From positions 124,001 through 188,000 of the forward strand of contig NZ_BARE01000006.1 in the NCBI RefSeq assembly GCF_000367345.1: a DNA stretch of 64,000 bases, given 5' to 3'. The position numbers and the translations under genes are program-made. The notes under the pieces were generated by a model. That model did not search any database. It was not told the origin of the DNA and saw only the letters and a list, made by a program, of their open reading frames with translations. This DNA is from Sphingobium xenophagum NBRC 107872 (GTDB lineage Bacteria > Pseudomonadota > Alphaproteobacteria > Sphingomonadales > Sphingomonadaceae). Below are positions 34,294-42,850 of the stretch, piece after piece. Every line of letters begins with the position of its first letter. Positions within the stretch are counted from its first letter, which is position 1.

Positions 34294-35091
34294 CTAGTTG
34301 ATCATCCCCAGAAAGCCGAGCTGCGCCGCCTTGAACATCGTCTGGTCGCGGTTAACGGCGTCCAGCTTTACTGACGCCGAACGGATGTGGAACCGCACCG
34401 TCGTGCGTTGCAGGCCCAGGATGATTCCGATTTCCTCGTTCGTCTTTCCGGCAGCCGCCCAGCGCAGACATTCCACTTCGCGCTTTGTCAGCGATATGCT
34501 CCCCAGACCCGGTCTCGCGCGCGCCGTCACCTTGACATAGCTTTGCACGAACGCGCGGGCCAGCACCGCCAGTGTATCGGCGGCGCGGACATAGGCATCG
34601 GATAGGTCATTGGTTTCCGGATCGGGCGACAGGAAACTCGCCGCGCCGATCTGTCCGAATGGCAGGTGGATCGGAACCACGATCGCCGCCGCCGTCATTG
34701 CCCGGATGCGGAAATCGTGCAGATCGATGATGTCGAGCAGCGGGTTGGGCAGGCGGGTTCGAAAGCCGTGCGCGTTACACCAGAAGGGTTCGGCTTCCAC
34801 CCGGCATGCGTGAACGATCGGGGAGGAAAGGGCGAGTTGGGGGACGTCCCACCAGCGCGATTCGGCGCCACGAAAGCCGAATATCTCGCTTGCAAGAATA
34901 GCCCCATTGTCGTCGCGCATTGGTTCGCGTGAAGCCACATTGTGCGTGACTGCCGTGCTTAGCCCGCAAATCTCCGTCACGGCGTCGCGCAGCCGCTCCG
35001 CCGCCGGTGCTATGCCGCCAGGTTCCGAAAAGCGGACCGCGTCGATCAAATCGCGGGACGGCATCGTGCAGGAATGGTTGGTTGCGGACAT
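34294..35091 (-). CDS. LuxR-type transcriptional regulator
   Basis: A 265-residue regulator. The N-terminal 190 residues look like a ligand-binding domain of the autoinducer/GAF-like type (RWWDVPQLALSSPIVHACRV, then AAIVVPIHLPFGQIGAASFL). The C-terminus is a LuxR/FixJ helix-turn-helix (LTKREVECLRWAAAGKTNEE, then TVRFHIRSASVKL). No LuxI synthase is present, so it is more likely a sensor of a pathway intermediate than of a quorum signal. It starts two bases after the TetR gene stop, so the two regulators are coexpressed. Confidence 0.85.
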   Translation of the reverse strand: MSATNHSCTMPSRDLIDAVRFSEPGGIAPAAERLRDAVTEICGLSTAVTHNVASREPMRDDNGAILASEIFGFRGAESRWWDVPQLALSSPIVHACRVEAEPFWCNAHGFRTRLPNPLLDIIDLHDFRIRAMTAAAIVVPIHLPFGQIGAASFLSPDPETNDLSDAYVRAADTLAVLARAFVQSYVKVTARARPGLGSISLTKREVECLRWAAAGKTNEEIGIILGLQRTTVRFHIRSASVKLDAVNRDQTMFKAAQLGFLGMIN

Positions 35092-35093
35092 GG

Positions 35094-35711
35094 TCAGTGG
35101 TTCTTGAGGCTCAGCCCCTCGAAGAAAGGCTGGCAGATGGCGTCGGCGACATCTTCGGGTGGCCTGCGCTTCGCCAGTGGAGGATACCATTTATAGGCCC
35201 AGTTGCACATGCCCAGGAAGCCAAGCGTGGTAAGGCCGGGATCGCATTGCCGGAAATGGCCATTTGCGATCCCCTGTTCGATAATCCCGCGCATCCGCTG
35301 AAGATAGGCGTTGCGTTGCGTCCGGATATGGTCGCGCATCTTGCCTTCAAGATCTTCATAATGATCCATGAAGGCCCGGACATAACCCGGATGCTCGGCT
35401 ATCTGCCGCAATATGTCGATACAGGCGGCGCGCAGGCGATCGAGCGGATCGTCCGACTCTCCCTCGCCATCCAGTCCGGCCAGCAGCGCGCTCATGTGCG
35501 CATCGTGCATCGCAAAGAGAATGGCATTCTTGCTTGGGAAATAGTGATAAAGGGTCGGCTTGCCGAGGCCTACCTCGTCGGCGAGCATCTGCATTGACGC
35601 CTTGTGATATCCGACCCGGTCGAACAGCGCCGCGCAATGCCTCAATATCTCATTGCGTTTTTCGTCATGCGCTTCAGTCGTCTGCCGTTTCTTTGCTGCT
35701 TGTCGCGCCAT
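35094..35711 (-). CDS. TetR/AcrR-family regulator, proposed repressor of the island
   Basis: A 205-residue TetR protein. The HTH region is ILRHCAALFDRVGYHKASMQ then VGLGKPTLYHYFPSKNAILF (about 22-60). The C-terminal ligand domain is of KstR2-like length, with HPGYVRAFMDHYEDLEGKMR. Proteins of this branch repress CoA-linked sterol or terpenoid catabolic genes and are released by CoA thioesters. The seven GACC-N4-GGTC palindromes in the four island promoters, one of them (E) between this gene and the SDR at 35929, make this the obvious candidate to bind them. Confidence 0.88.
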   Translation of the reverse strand: MARQAAKKRQTTEAHDEKRNEILRHCAALFDRVGYHKASMQMLADEVGLGKPTLYHYFPSKNAILFAMHDAHMSALLAGLDGEGESDDPLDRLRAACIDILRQIAEHPGYVRAFMDHYEDLEGKMRDHIRTQRNAYLQRMRGIIEQGIANGHFRQCDPGLTTLGFLGMCNWAYKWYPPLAKRRPPEDVADAICQPFFEGLSLKNH

Positions 35712-35859
35712 TGTCGGCTTTGTTCCCTATGTCTGCGCCGGTCAGCCTGGCCGACGCCTTTCGTTCTGGCCATTGGATAGCCCGAACGGTCGCCGGATCA
35801 CAATCGATGATGACCCAACTGACCGAGCGGATGCATCCCACCTCTCCAAAAGGTAAGTC

Positions 35860-35871
35860 GACCGTCTGGTC
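35860..35871. promoter_or_regulatory. GACC-N4-GGTC operator E
   Basis: GACCGTCTGGTC lies 58 bp before the SDR start codon and about 150 bp from the TetR start, in the divergent promoter between them. It would allow autoregulation of the regulator. Confidence 0.65.
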
Positions 35872-35928
35872 GGTTCGTTCTAGGGATGACGGCTGGATCA
35901 CAGGATTGCAAGCATAAGGACGCGAACA

Positions 35929-36681
35929 ATGCAACTTGAAGGCAAGACAGCGCTGGTCACCGGCGCCAGTTCGGGTTTGGGCCGGCATTTCGCTCGCCTG
36001 CTGGCGCGGGAGGGGGCAACGGTCTTGGCTGCGGCGCGCCGCATCGACGCGCTTCGCGCGCTCTCCGATGAAATTGAGCAGGAGGGCGGAGCTTGCATCC
36101 CTGTCGCCATGGACGTGACCGATCCGGAGGCGGTCATGGCAGCCTTTGGGCAGATTGAACGGGACATCCCAAGCGCGCTTTCGATCGTCGTCAACAATGC
36201 GGGCGTCGCGCATACCCGTGCGGCGCTCGATCTTGACGCGACCGAATGGGCACAGGTGCTTCAGCCCAATCTGACCGGCGCGTTCCTTGTGGCCCAACAG
36301 GCCGCGAGAGCAATGCGGGGCAGGGGTGGCACGATCGTCAATGTGGCCTCTATCCTTGGGGAGCGCGTGTCCAAGGGACTGGCAGCCTATGCCGCCAGCA
36401 AGGCCGGCCTTATCCAGCTGACGAAGGCGCTCGCACTGGAATGGGCCACGCTCGACATCCGGGTCAATGCGCTAGCGCCCGGCTATATCGAGACAGACCT
36501 CAACCGGGATTTCTTCGCGTCAGAAGCGGGCCAGCGACTCATCTCGCGCATCCCGCAAAAGCGGCTGGGTCAGATGCAGGATCTGGATGGGCCGCTGCTG
36601 CTGCTATGTTCCGATCAGTCGCGCTACATGACAGGTTCCGTCATCGCCGTGGATGGCGGGCATCTCGTAAGCGGCCTTTGA
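35929..36681 (+). CDS. SDR family oxidoreductase
   Basis: A 250-residue classical SDR: TGASSGLGRHFA near 13, NNAGVAH near 88, NVASILGERVSKGLAAYAAS with the catalytic Ser, Tyr and Lys, and the C-terminal YMTGSVIAVDGGHLVSGL. AAGGA precedes the ATG at 35929. It is a single gene converging with the second CMD gene, 13 bases away. Its promoter carries operator E, so it should be coregulated with the rest of the island. Confidence 0.9.
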   Translation: MQLEGKTALVTGASSGLGRHFARLLAREGATVLAAARRIDALRALSDEIEQEGGACIPVAMDVTDPEAVMAAFGQIERDIPSALSIVVNNAGVAHTRAALDLDATEWAQVLQPNLTGAFLVAQQAARAMRGRGGTIVNVASILGERVSKGLAAYAASKAGLIQLTKALALEWATLDIRVNALAPGYIETDLNRDFFASEAGQRLISRIPQKRLGQMQDLDGPLLLLCSDQSRYMTGSVIAVDGGHLVSGL

Positions 36682-36694
36682 ACGGGGGCGTCTT

Positions 36695-37384
36695 TCAGGC
36701 GTCCATGGCTGTCGCGCCGATCACCCAAGCGGAGAGGCCGGCGGTCGGCACAGCGCAGATCACGGCTTCCGCTACCGCCTCCTCGCTGGCGCCTGCGGTG
36801 CGCGCGCCTTTCATGTGCACGGACGCCCACGAACTATAGTCGGCGACAAGCACGGTGACGAGCAGCAACTCGGCGTAAATCGGCCCCAGCGCGGTGCCTG
36901 ATAACGTGCCCTCGCGCATCAGATAATATGCGTCGGCACCCAGCGGCTTGACCTCCAACAGCTTGGCCAAGGATGGCGGCATCGTGCCGAAATATTGAAG
37001 GAAGTTGGCCTCTGCTGCGCCCTCTTCCACGATCATGTCGTCGTCGGGCCAATCGGGATCTGCGGCTCCGGAATATATCTCGCAAAAAAGAGCATGGAAA
37101 CGCAACGACGCGCCCTCACCGCGCACGCTAGCCAGGATCGCGATCGCCGCACCGGCTTCCGCCTCGGTCAGCCCGGCCGCCTGCGCTGCCGCCAATTCCC
37201 GCGCTGCAAGCTCCCCATAGCCTTTCACCGTGGCTGCGCAGGCCACGAACAATCGTTTCACCTTTGCTGGAACGGCGCCATCGCTATCAATGATGGAGCG
37301 CCAGCGACGGAAGCCCGCGACCGTTTTCGGCGCGTCGCGACGCAGGCGGCCCAGACTGGCGAGGGTGGGTAGATGATCAGACAT
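36695..37384 (-). CDS. Carboxymuconolactone decarboxylase (CMD/AhpD-fold) family protein, paralogue 2
   Basis: A 229-residue relative of the CMD protein at 19490-20197. Both share the [23 protein letters not shown] stretch, the LTEAEAGAAIAILASVRGEG-type helix, and YAELLLVTVLVADYSSWASV followed by GARTAGASEEAVAEAVICAV. No CxxC redox motif is present. ATG 37384 is preferred because GGAGAG lies just upstream; the longer frame extends through operator F. The two paralogues at separate promoters may act on successive or related intermediates. Confidence 0.8.
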   Translation of the reverse strand: MSDHLPTLASLGRLRRDAPKTVAGFRRWRSIIDSDGAVPAKVKRLFVACAATVKGYGELAARELAAAQAAGLTEAEAGAAIAILASVRGEGASLRFHALFCEIYSGAADPDWPDDDMIVEEGAAEANFLQYFGTMPPSLAKLLEVKPLGADAYYLMREGTLSGTALGPIYAELLLVTVLVADYSSWASVHMKGARTAGASEEAVAEAVICAVPTAGLSAWVIGATAMDA

Positions 37385-37404
37385 CGTCTCTCCGATAAAA
37401 TACA

Positions 37405-37416
37405 GACCGTCCGGTC
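37405..37416. promoter_or_regulatory. GACC-N4-GGTC operator F
   Basis: GACCGTCCGGTC lies 20 bp upstream of the CMD paralogue 2 start, on the minus-strand side of the divergent promoter. Confidence 0.68.
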
Positions 37417-37478
37417 GGTTGAACATGGCTATGCCGCTTCGTGCGCGGGGTCAACTGTCCCATAGGTGGTTGACGTCC

Positions 37479-37490
37479 GACCGGACGGTC
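37479..37490. promoter_or_regulatory. GACC-N4-GGTC operator G
   Basis: GACCGGACGGTC lies 63 bp before the SDR start at 37554, the same distance as operator C has from its gene. Sites F and G are 74 bp apart, one for each direction of transcription. Confidence 0.68.
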
Positions 37491-37553
37491 GACTACATCG
37501 CACCCTATAACGGGCCGATCCAATTCGGCCGACATGAGAGGAGTACGCTCCCG

Positions 37554-38441
37554 ATGAAAGACTTCAAGGGCCGGACGGCAGTCATTACCGGCGCGGGCAG
37601 CGGCATCGGCGCGGCGCTCGCGCATGTCGCCGCGCAAGAGGGCATGAACCTGGTCCTTGCCGACATCAATCTTGCCGACCTTGAAGCGGTAGCAGCGACC
37701 ATCGACTGTTCGGCAATCATGCTCCAAAGGACCGATGTGGCCGACCCGGAGGCGGTCCAGGCTCTTGCCGACAGCGCTTGGTCCCGTTTTGGTGAGGTAT
37801 CCTTGCTGTGCAACAATGCCGGCGTCGTGCCTGGGGGGCGTCACCGGCCCGTCTGGGAATATGCGCTGGAGGATTGGCGCTGGGCTTTTGGCGTGAACGT
37901 GGATGGCGTAATTAACGGCATCCGCAGCTTCGTGCCCAGGATGCTGGCAGAGGGACGGTCGGGGCATATCTTGAATACCGCATCCGTCGCCGGGTTCGTG
38001 AGTGGCGAAGGCTCGGCTGTCTATGGCGCGTCAAAACATGCTGCCGTGCGCGTTACCGAAGCCCTGTATGCCGGTCTGCGTGCGCGCAATGCTCCGATCG
38101 GTGTCACTATGCTATGTCCTGGTCTGGTCGCGACGCGCATTTACGAGGCCGAGCGATCACGGCCCGCCCATTTGCGATCAGCCCTTGGGCGCCCTGTGGA
38201 AGCGCCCGAATTTCAGTCTATTTCCGACAAGCTGTTCCAGAACGCGCCGTCTCCGGAACAGGTCGCCGCGGAGGCATTTGACGGTATCCGCAAGGATCAG
38301 TTCTACGTCTTCACCTCCGCGCGGTACGACGGGGCGATCGCACAAAGGACGCAAGCCATTTTGAACCGGGAAAATCCCCAGTTCGACAGTTTGATCTCAC
38401 TCAGCGAAGGCAAGGCTGATCTGGATAAGGAAAAATTATGA
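37554..38441 (+). CDS. SDR family oxidoreductase, long form
   Basis: A 295-residue SDR with a longer C-terminus than the classical type. The cofactor motif TGAGSGIGAA is near 12, NNAGVVPGG near 85, NTASVAGFVSGEGSAVYGAS holds the Ser/Tyr region, followed by K. The C-terminal extension (about 50 residues) is charged. The ATG at 37554 has AGGAG upstream. It is the first gene of a six-gene rightward operon whose genes mostly overlap by ATGA. Confidence 0.88.
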   Translation: MKDFKGRTAVITGAGSGIGAALAHVAAQEGMNLVLADINLADLEAVAATIDCSAIMLQRTDVADPEAVQALADSAWSRFGEVSLLCNNAGVVPGGRHRPVWEYALEDWRWAFGVNVDGVINGIRSFVPRMLAEGRSGHILNTASVAGFVSGEGSAVYGASKHAAVRVTEALYAGLRARNAPIGVTMLCPGLVATRIYEAERSRPAHLRSALGRPVEAPEFQSISDKLFQNAPSPEQVAAEAFDGIRKDQFYVFTSARYDGAIAQRTQAILNRENPQFDSLISLSEGKADLDKEKL

Positions 38442-39190
38442 GCAGGCTGGACTCGCGGATCGCGCTGATTACCGGCGCCGCCTCTGGCATCGGGCTCGCT
38501 ACGGCCCGGCGTTTTGCGGAGGAGGGCGCGAAAGTCGTGTTGGCGGACCGCAACGGCGACGCCTTGTCGACGGCTTGCGCATCGCTGCGCGGTGACGGGC
38601 ATGATATGGCGACGATGGACGTAACCGACGAGCAGGCATGGGCGGCGCTTGCCGATAGGATCGGCGCACGGTTCGGGAAACTAGACATTCTGGTGAACAA
38701 CGCCGGGTTCGGCAAATTCGCGTCCATTGCCGACACGACTTTGGCGCAGTGGCGGTCGATCCTGGCCGTCAATCTGGACAGCGTGTTCCTGGGGACAAAA
38801 TATATGCTGCCTTTGCTCGCTGCCTCCGGTCATGGCGCGATCGTAAACATGTCCTCGATTCGCGGTATCGTGGCCGGCGCCGGCACCGGTTCCTACAGTG
38901 CCGCGAAGGGGGGCGTTCGTATGTTCACCAAGGCGACCGCGATTGAATGCGCGGAGGCCGGCAATGGGGTACGCGCCAATTCCATTCATCCCGGCCACAT
39001 CGCCACGCCCCTGACCGCGCCGGCCTATGCCGATGCGGAGATCGCCAAGACCCTGCTGGCGGACGTCCCGATTGGCCGGATCGGGCAGGCGGAGGAGATC
39101 GCGGACGGGATCCTTTTCCTGGCAAGCGATGAATCCCGTTACATGACGGGCGCCGAACTGGTGATCGATGGGGGGAGCACCGCACAATGA
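38438..39190 (+). CDS. SDR family oxidoreductase
   Basis: A 250-residue classical SDR: TGAASGIGLATARRF near 12, NNAGFGKF near 87, catalytic Ser in NMSSIRGIVAGAGTGSYSAA with Tyr and then Lys, and the C-terminal YMTGAELVIDGGSTAQ. It overlaps the preceding SDR and the following acyl-CoA dehydrogenase by four bases on each side. Two consecutive SDRs next to an ACAD suggest oxidation of secondary alcohols at two positions or both stereoisomers. Confidence 0.9.
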   Translation: MSRLDSRIALITGAASGIGLATARRFAEEGAKVVLADRNGDALSTACASLRGDGHDMATMDVTDEQAWAALADRIGARFGKLDILVNNAGFGKFASIADTTLAQWRSILAVNLDSVFLGTKYMLPLLAASGHGAIVNMSSIRGIVAGAGTGSYSAAKGGVRMFTKATAIECAEAGNGVRANSIHPGHIATPLTAPAYADAEIAKTLLADVPIGRIGQAEEIADGILFLASDESRYMTGAELVIDGGSTAQ

Positions 39191-40347
39191 CCGATCGAGC
39201 CATGGCCATCGCAACGAAGGTGGAAGCCTTCGTCCGCAATGAAGTAATCCCCTATGAAAAGGACAGTCGGCTGGGTTTCCATGGCCCGGAGGATGCACTG
39301 GTCAGGGAGTTGCGCGCAAAGGCGCACATGGCGGGCGTTCTCACGCCGCATATCCTGCAAGACGGGTCGCATCTGACGCAGCGGGAGACAGCCATCGTCC
39401 TCATAAAGACGGGGCTGTCGCCTCTCGGTCCGCTCGCGTGCAACACGGCCGCGCCTGACGAGGGCAACATGTATTTGCTGGGTAAGGTCGGGAGCGCGGA
39501 ACAGAAATCGCGCTTTCTTGAACCATTGGTGAGTGGCGAAGCGCGATCGGCCTTCTTCATGACGGAGCCTGCCGAAACCGGGGGGGCAGGGTCCGACCCG
39601 TCGATGATGCAGACGACCTGCCGTCTGGATGGCAATCACTGGGTGATCAACGGCCGCAAGAAATTCATCACCGGCGCGGATGGTGCGCGCGTGGGCATCG
39701 TCATGGCCCGATCCGACGATGGCGCATGCATGTTCCTGGTCGACTTGCCCGACCCTGCCATCCGAACAGTGCGCGTGATCGATACGATCGACAGTTCAAT
39801 GCCCGGCGGGCATGCGGAAGTCGACATTGTGGACCTGCGCGTGTCGGCGGACCAGATGCTGGGCGCGAGCGGTGAAGGCTTTGCCTATGCGCAAATCCGC
39901 CTCAGCCCCGCCAGGCTGTCTCATTGCATGCGCTGGCTCGGGCTTGCGATGCGCGCGCACGAAATCGCGACGGACTATGCCTGCCGTCGCCATGCCTTTG
40001 GCAAGCCGCTCGTCGATCATGAAGGCGTCGGCTTCATGCTGGCGGACAATCTCATTGATCTGAAGCAGGCGGAACTGATGATCGACTGGTGCGCGGGCGT
40101 GCTCGACACCGGATCGCTCGGCACCGCCGAAAGCTCGATGGCCAAGGTCGCCGTGTCGGACGCGCTGTTCCGTGTCGCTGACCGATGCGTTCAGGTGATG
40201 GGCGGAACAGGCGTGTCTGGCGACACTATTGTCGAGCAGGCGTTCCGGGAAATCCGTGCCTTTCGTATCTATGATGGTCCAACCGAGGTCCACAAATGGA
40301 GCCTCGCCAAAAAGATAAAGCGGGACTGGAAGGGGGGGCAGGCATGA
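39187..40347 (+). CDS. Acyl-CoA dehydrogenase, ACAD10/11-like branch
   Basis: A 386-residue ACAD with FFMTEPAETGGAGSDPSMMQ in the flavin loop, FGKPLVDHEGVGFMLADNLI, and the C-terminal QVMGGTGVSGDTIVEQAFRE then IYDGPTEVHKWSLAKKI. The DGPTEVH tail again resembles the ACAD10/11 branch. An APH kinase gene lies two genes downstream (41780), so this looks like a second dehydrogenase-kinase pair of the island. Overlaps by ATGA on both sides. Confidence 0.88.
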   Translation: MTDRAMAIATKVEAFVRNEVIPYEKDSRLGFHGPEDALVRELRAKAHMAGVLTPHILQDGSHLTQRETAIVLIKTGLSPLGPLACNTAAPDEGNMYLLGKVGSAEQKSRFLEPLVSGEARSAFFMTEPAETGGAGSDPSMMQTTCRLDGNHWVINGRKKFITGADGARVGIVMARSDDGACMFLVDLPDPAIRTVRVIDTIDSSMPGGHAEVDIVDLRVSADQMLGASGEGFAYAQIRLSPARLSHCMRWLGLAMRAHEIATDYACRRHAFGKPLVDHEGVGFMLADNLIDLKQAELMIDWCAGVLDTGSLGTAESSMAKVAVSDALFRVADRCVQVMGGTGVSGDTIVEQAFREIRAFRIYDGPTEVHKWSLAKKIKRDWKGGQA

Positions 40348-41783
40348 TCGCCGGACGATATGCGCGCGCCGCGAAATCGCTGCTGTTGCTCCTGCCACTC
40401 CTGGCATCGACGTCGCTACATGGTCAGGCTGGGAATTTTGCCGCACCCGAAGCCCCCGCCACGCAATCCGGCTATGGCGAGGATCTGCTGCCAAGGGACG
40501 AGAAGGACCGCGCCGCCCTGCTTCACACCATCGCGTTCGATGCGACCGTCTATGGCATGTCGGCTTATCTGCATTATGAGCAGCTTTATCGGCAGGTGTT
40601 CGATCGCAGTTCGGACAACTACACCGGCTTCAACCGCTTCGCCCATGATCGCAACCTTGCCGGGCCTGACTATGCCACGTTCAAGGTTCCCAACACCGAT
40701 ACGCTCTATTCGACCGCATGGATCGACCTCAGCAAGGGGCCGGTCGAAATCGATATTCCGGCGACGCAGCTCAAATATTTCACGCTCAACATCTTCGACA
40801 TCTTCGGTAATCCCAGCAATCTGAGCAACCGGACGATCGGATTTGAAGGCGGTCGTTTTCTGCTGGTCCCGCGTGACTGGAGTGGAACCCCGCCCGAAGG
40901 CGTGCGCATATATCGGGCGGCCACGCCCCAGCTCTGGATACTCATGCGCGCCTTCGCCCAGTCCGACAGCGATGTGCAGAAGGCGCGGGCCTTTCAGGAC
41001 GCGGTCAGGATTATTGGTCCGCATGGCGTTGGAATGGCGAACGAATCCGGCATTCCAGCCCCGCCGCCGCCTGCGCCGGGGGCCATCGGCTATCTTCGCG
41101 TTCTCGACTATGTTCTTCGGGCCGATGGCTGGCAGCCGGGTGAGGACGCGCTGGTATCGCGCTTCCGGCCGATCGGCATATTGGGTGACAAGGGGTTTGA
41201 TCCCGCCGCGCTGAGCCCTTCGGCGCGGGCGGCGATTGAAAGCGGTTATACAGAGGCGCTGGCCATGCTTACCCGTGCCAAGTCGCAATTGGGCGAACCC
41301 ACCGGCACTGGTTGGATGAAGGTCAACAAGGGCGTCTATGGATTCAACTATGTCCGCCGGTCCGTCATCAATATCGCGGGGCTGGGCGCGAATGTGCGCG
41401 AAGAAAATGCCTCCTACACGACTTTCGTCGATGGTAAGGGCGCGGTGCTGGATGGCGCGTCGTCCCGCTACACGCTCCGGCTGCAAACACCGCCACCCGT
41501 CAACAGCTTCTGGTCCGTCACGCTATACGACGCAAAGACATTCGCTCTCTATCCCAATCCTTTGAACCGCTATTTGGTAAGCGATCGGACCAAGGGGTTG
41601 AAGGTGCAGAAGGATGGATCGATCGACATCCGGATTCAGCACAAAGCCCCTGTCGGCGGGAACTGGCTTCCCGCTCCGGCCGGGCCGTTTTTCGTCGTCA
41701 TTCGCGCCTATGGACCAAAACCGGAAATGCTCGACGGCCATTGGTTGCCGCCGGCCATTGCGCAGGAGCAGGGCGAGCGATGA
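40344..41783 (+). CDS. Exported DUF1254/DUF1214 protein, paralogue 2
   Basis: A 479-residue protein with a clear signal peptide (MIAGRYARAAKSLLLLLPLL, cleavage near LHGQA). The DUF1254 region has FKVPNTDTLYSTAWIDLSKG, and the DUF1214 region has NSFWSVTLYDAKTFALYPNP and NWLPAPAGPFFVVIRAYGPK. ATG 40344 overlaps the ACAD stop; the longer frame lies inside the ACAD gene. An exported protein inside a tight cytoplasmic CoA operon is unusual. It suggests that an early step, or binding of the substrate, happens in the periplasm. Confidence 0.85.
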   Translation: MIAGRYARAAKSLLLLLPLLASTSLHGQAGNFAAPEAPATQSGYGEDLLPRDEKDRAALLHTIAFDATVYGMSAYLHYEQLYRQVFDRSSDNYTGFNRFAHDRNLAGPDYATFKVPNTDTLYSTAWIDLSKGPVEIDIPATQLKYFTLNIFDIFGNPSNLSNRTIGFEGGRFLLVPRDWSGTPPEGVRIYRAATPQLWILMRAFAQSDSDVQKARAFQDAVRIIGPHGVGMANESGIPAPPPPAPGAIGYLRVLDYVLRADGWQPGEDALVSRFRPIGILGDKGFDPAALSPSARAAIESGYTEALAMLTRAKSQLGEPTGTGWMKVNKGVYGFNYVRRSVINIAGLGANVREENASYTTFVDGKGAVLDGASSRYTLRLQTPPPVNSFWSVTLYDAKTFALYPNPLNRYLVSDRTKGLKVQKDGSIDIRIQHKAPVGGNWLPAPAGPFFVVIRAYGPKPEMLDGHWLPPAIAQEQGER

Positions 41784-42850
41784 GCGCTTTGGTCGATGCC
41801 AATAGCGGCACCGCCGCCGTTCGCCCTGGTTACGAACTGGACCTAGGCGCGCTGGACCTGTGGATGCGCGCCAATGTTGCCGATTATGCGGGACCGCTCG
41901 GCTTAGAGCAGTTCAAGGGTGGCCAGTCCAATCCGACCTACAAGCTGATCACGCCCGGCAAGACCTATGTTTTGCGCAAGCAGCCGCCCGGCCCCTTGCT
42001 CAAGGGCGCCCATGCGCTCGATCGGGAAGCACGCGTGCTGACCGGCCTTGCACACGCCGGTTTCCCGGTCGCCACCGTCCATGGCCTGTGCAGCGATCCA
42101 GCCATTATCGGCACCATATTCTATGTCATGGACATGGTGGAAGGGCGCATCTTCTGGGACGCAGCGGTTCCGGGCATATCAACCGCTGAACGATCCGCGC
42201 TGTTCGATGCGATGAACGCGACGATCGCAGATCTTCATAGTATCGACCATGTCGCAGCCGGGCTGGCGGACTATGGCCGGCCCGGCAATTATTTCGAACG
42301 GCAGATCGCGCGCTGGTCCCGCCAATATGCCGAAGATGCAGAGGCAGGCCGTGATCCCTATATGGACCGTCTTGTGGAATGGCTCCCCCTCCATATCCCG
42401 CCGGGTGAAGAAACGAGCATCGTCCATGGCGACTTTCGCATCGATAATCTGATCTTCCACCCAACGCAGCCGCGCGTGCTGGCGGTGCTCGACTGGGAGC
42501 TTTCCACCCTGGGGCATCCGGGCGCCGACTTCGCCTATCATGCGATGATGTACCGCATGCCACCCCATATCGTCGCGGGGCTTGGCGGGCAGGACCCGGC
42601 CGCACTCGGTATCGCCGATGAAGAGGCCTATCTCGCCGCCTATTGTCGGCGCAGGGGACTAGCGGACATGCCGGGGTACGACTTTTACATGGCTTTCAAT
42701 TTCTTTCGGCTCGCGGCGATTTTTCATGGCATCAAGGGCAGGGTGATCCGCGGCAATGCCTCCTCCGCGCAGGCCCGTGAGCGCGTTGCGGTGCTGCCGG
42801 AACTTATGCGCCTTGCGTGGCAGCAGGCGGAAAAAGCAGGTGCCCGATGA
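41780..42850 (+). CDS. APH-family phosphotransferase, ACAD10/11- or LvaA-like acyl-CoA kinase
   Basis: A 356-residue kinase-fold protein like the one at 21616-22698. It has FKGGQSNPTYKL, VLRKQPPGPLLKGAHALDRE, HGDFRIDN with catalytic Asp218 and Asn223, and [14 protein letters not shown] with metal Asp238. It is expected to phosphorylate a hydroxyl on an acyl-CoA, which the ACAD10/11-like dehydrogenase at 39187 could then eliminate. ATG 41780 overlaps the DUF1254 stop and the downstream crotonase start overlaps its own stop. Confidence 0.85.
   Translation: MSALVDANSGTAAVRPGYELDLGALDLWMRANVADYAGPLGLEQFKGGQSNPTYKLITPGKTYVLRKQPPGPLLKGAHALDREARVLTGLAHAGFPVATVHGLCSDPAIIGTIFYVMDMVEGRIFWDAAVPGISTAERSALFDAMNATIADLHSIDHVAAGLADYGRPGNYFERQIARWSRQYAEDAEAGRDPYMDRLVEWLPLHIPPGEETSIVHGDFRIDNLIFHPTQPRVLAVLDWELSTLGHPGADFAYHAMMYRMPPHIVAGLGGQDPAALGIADEEAYLAAYCRRRGLADMPGYDFYMAFNFFRLAAIFHGIKGRVIRGNASSAQARERVAVLPELMRLAWQQAEKAGAR

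Noticed and set aside
34294-35091. A quorum-sensing receptor
   Set aside because: The LuxR-type HTH is clear, but there is no synthase gene and the gene is coupled to a TetR regulator in a catabolic island. A metabolite-sensing role is more likely.
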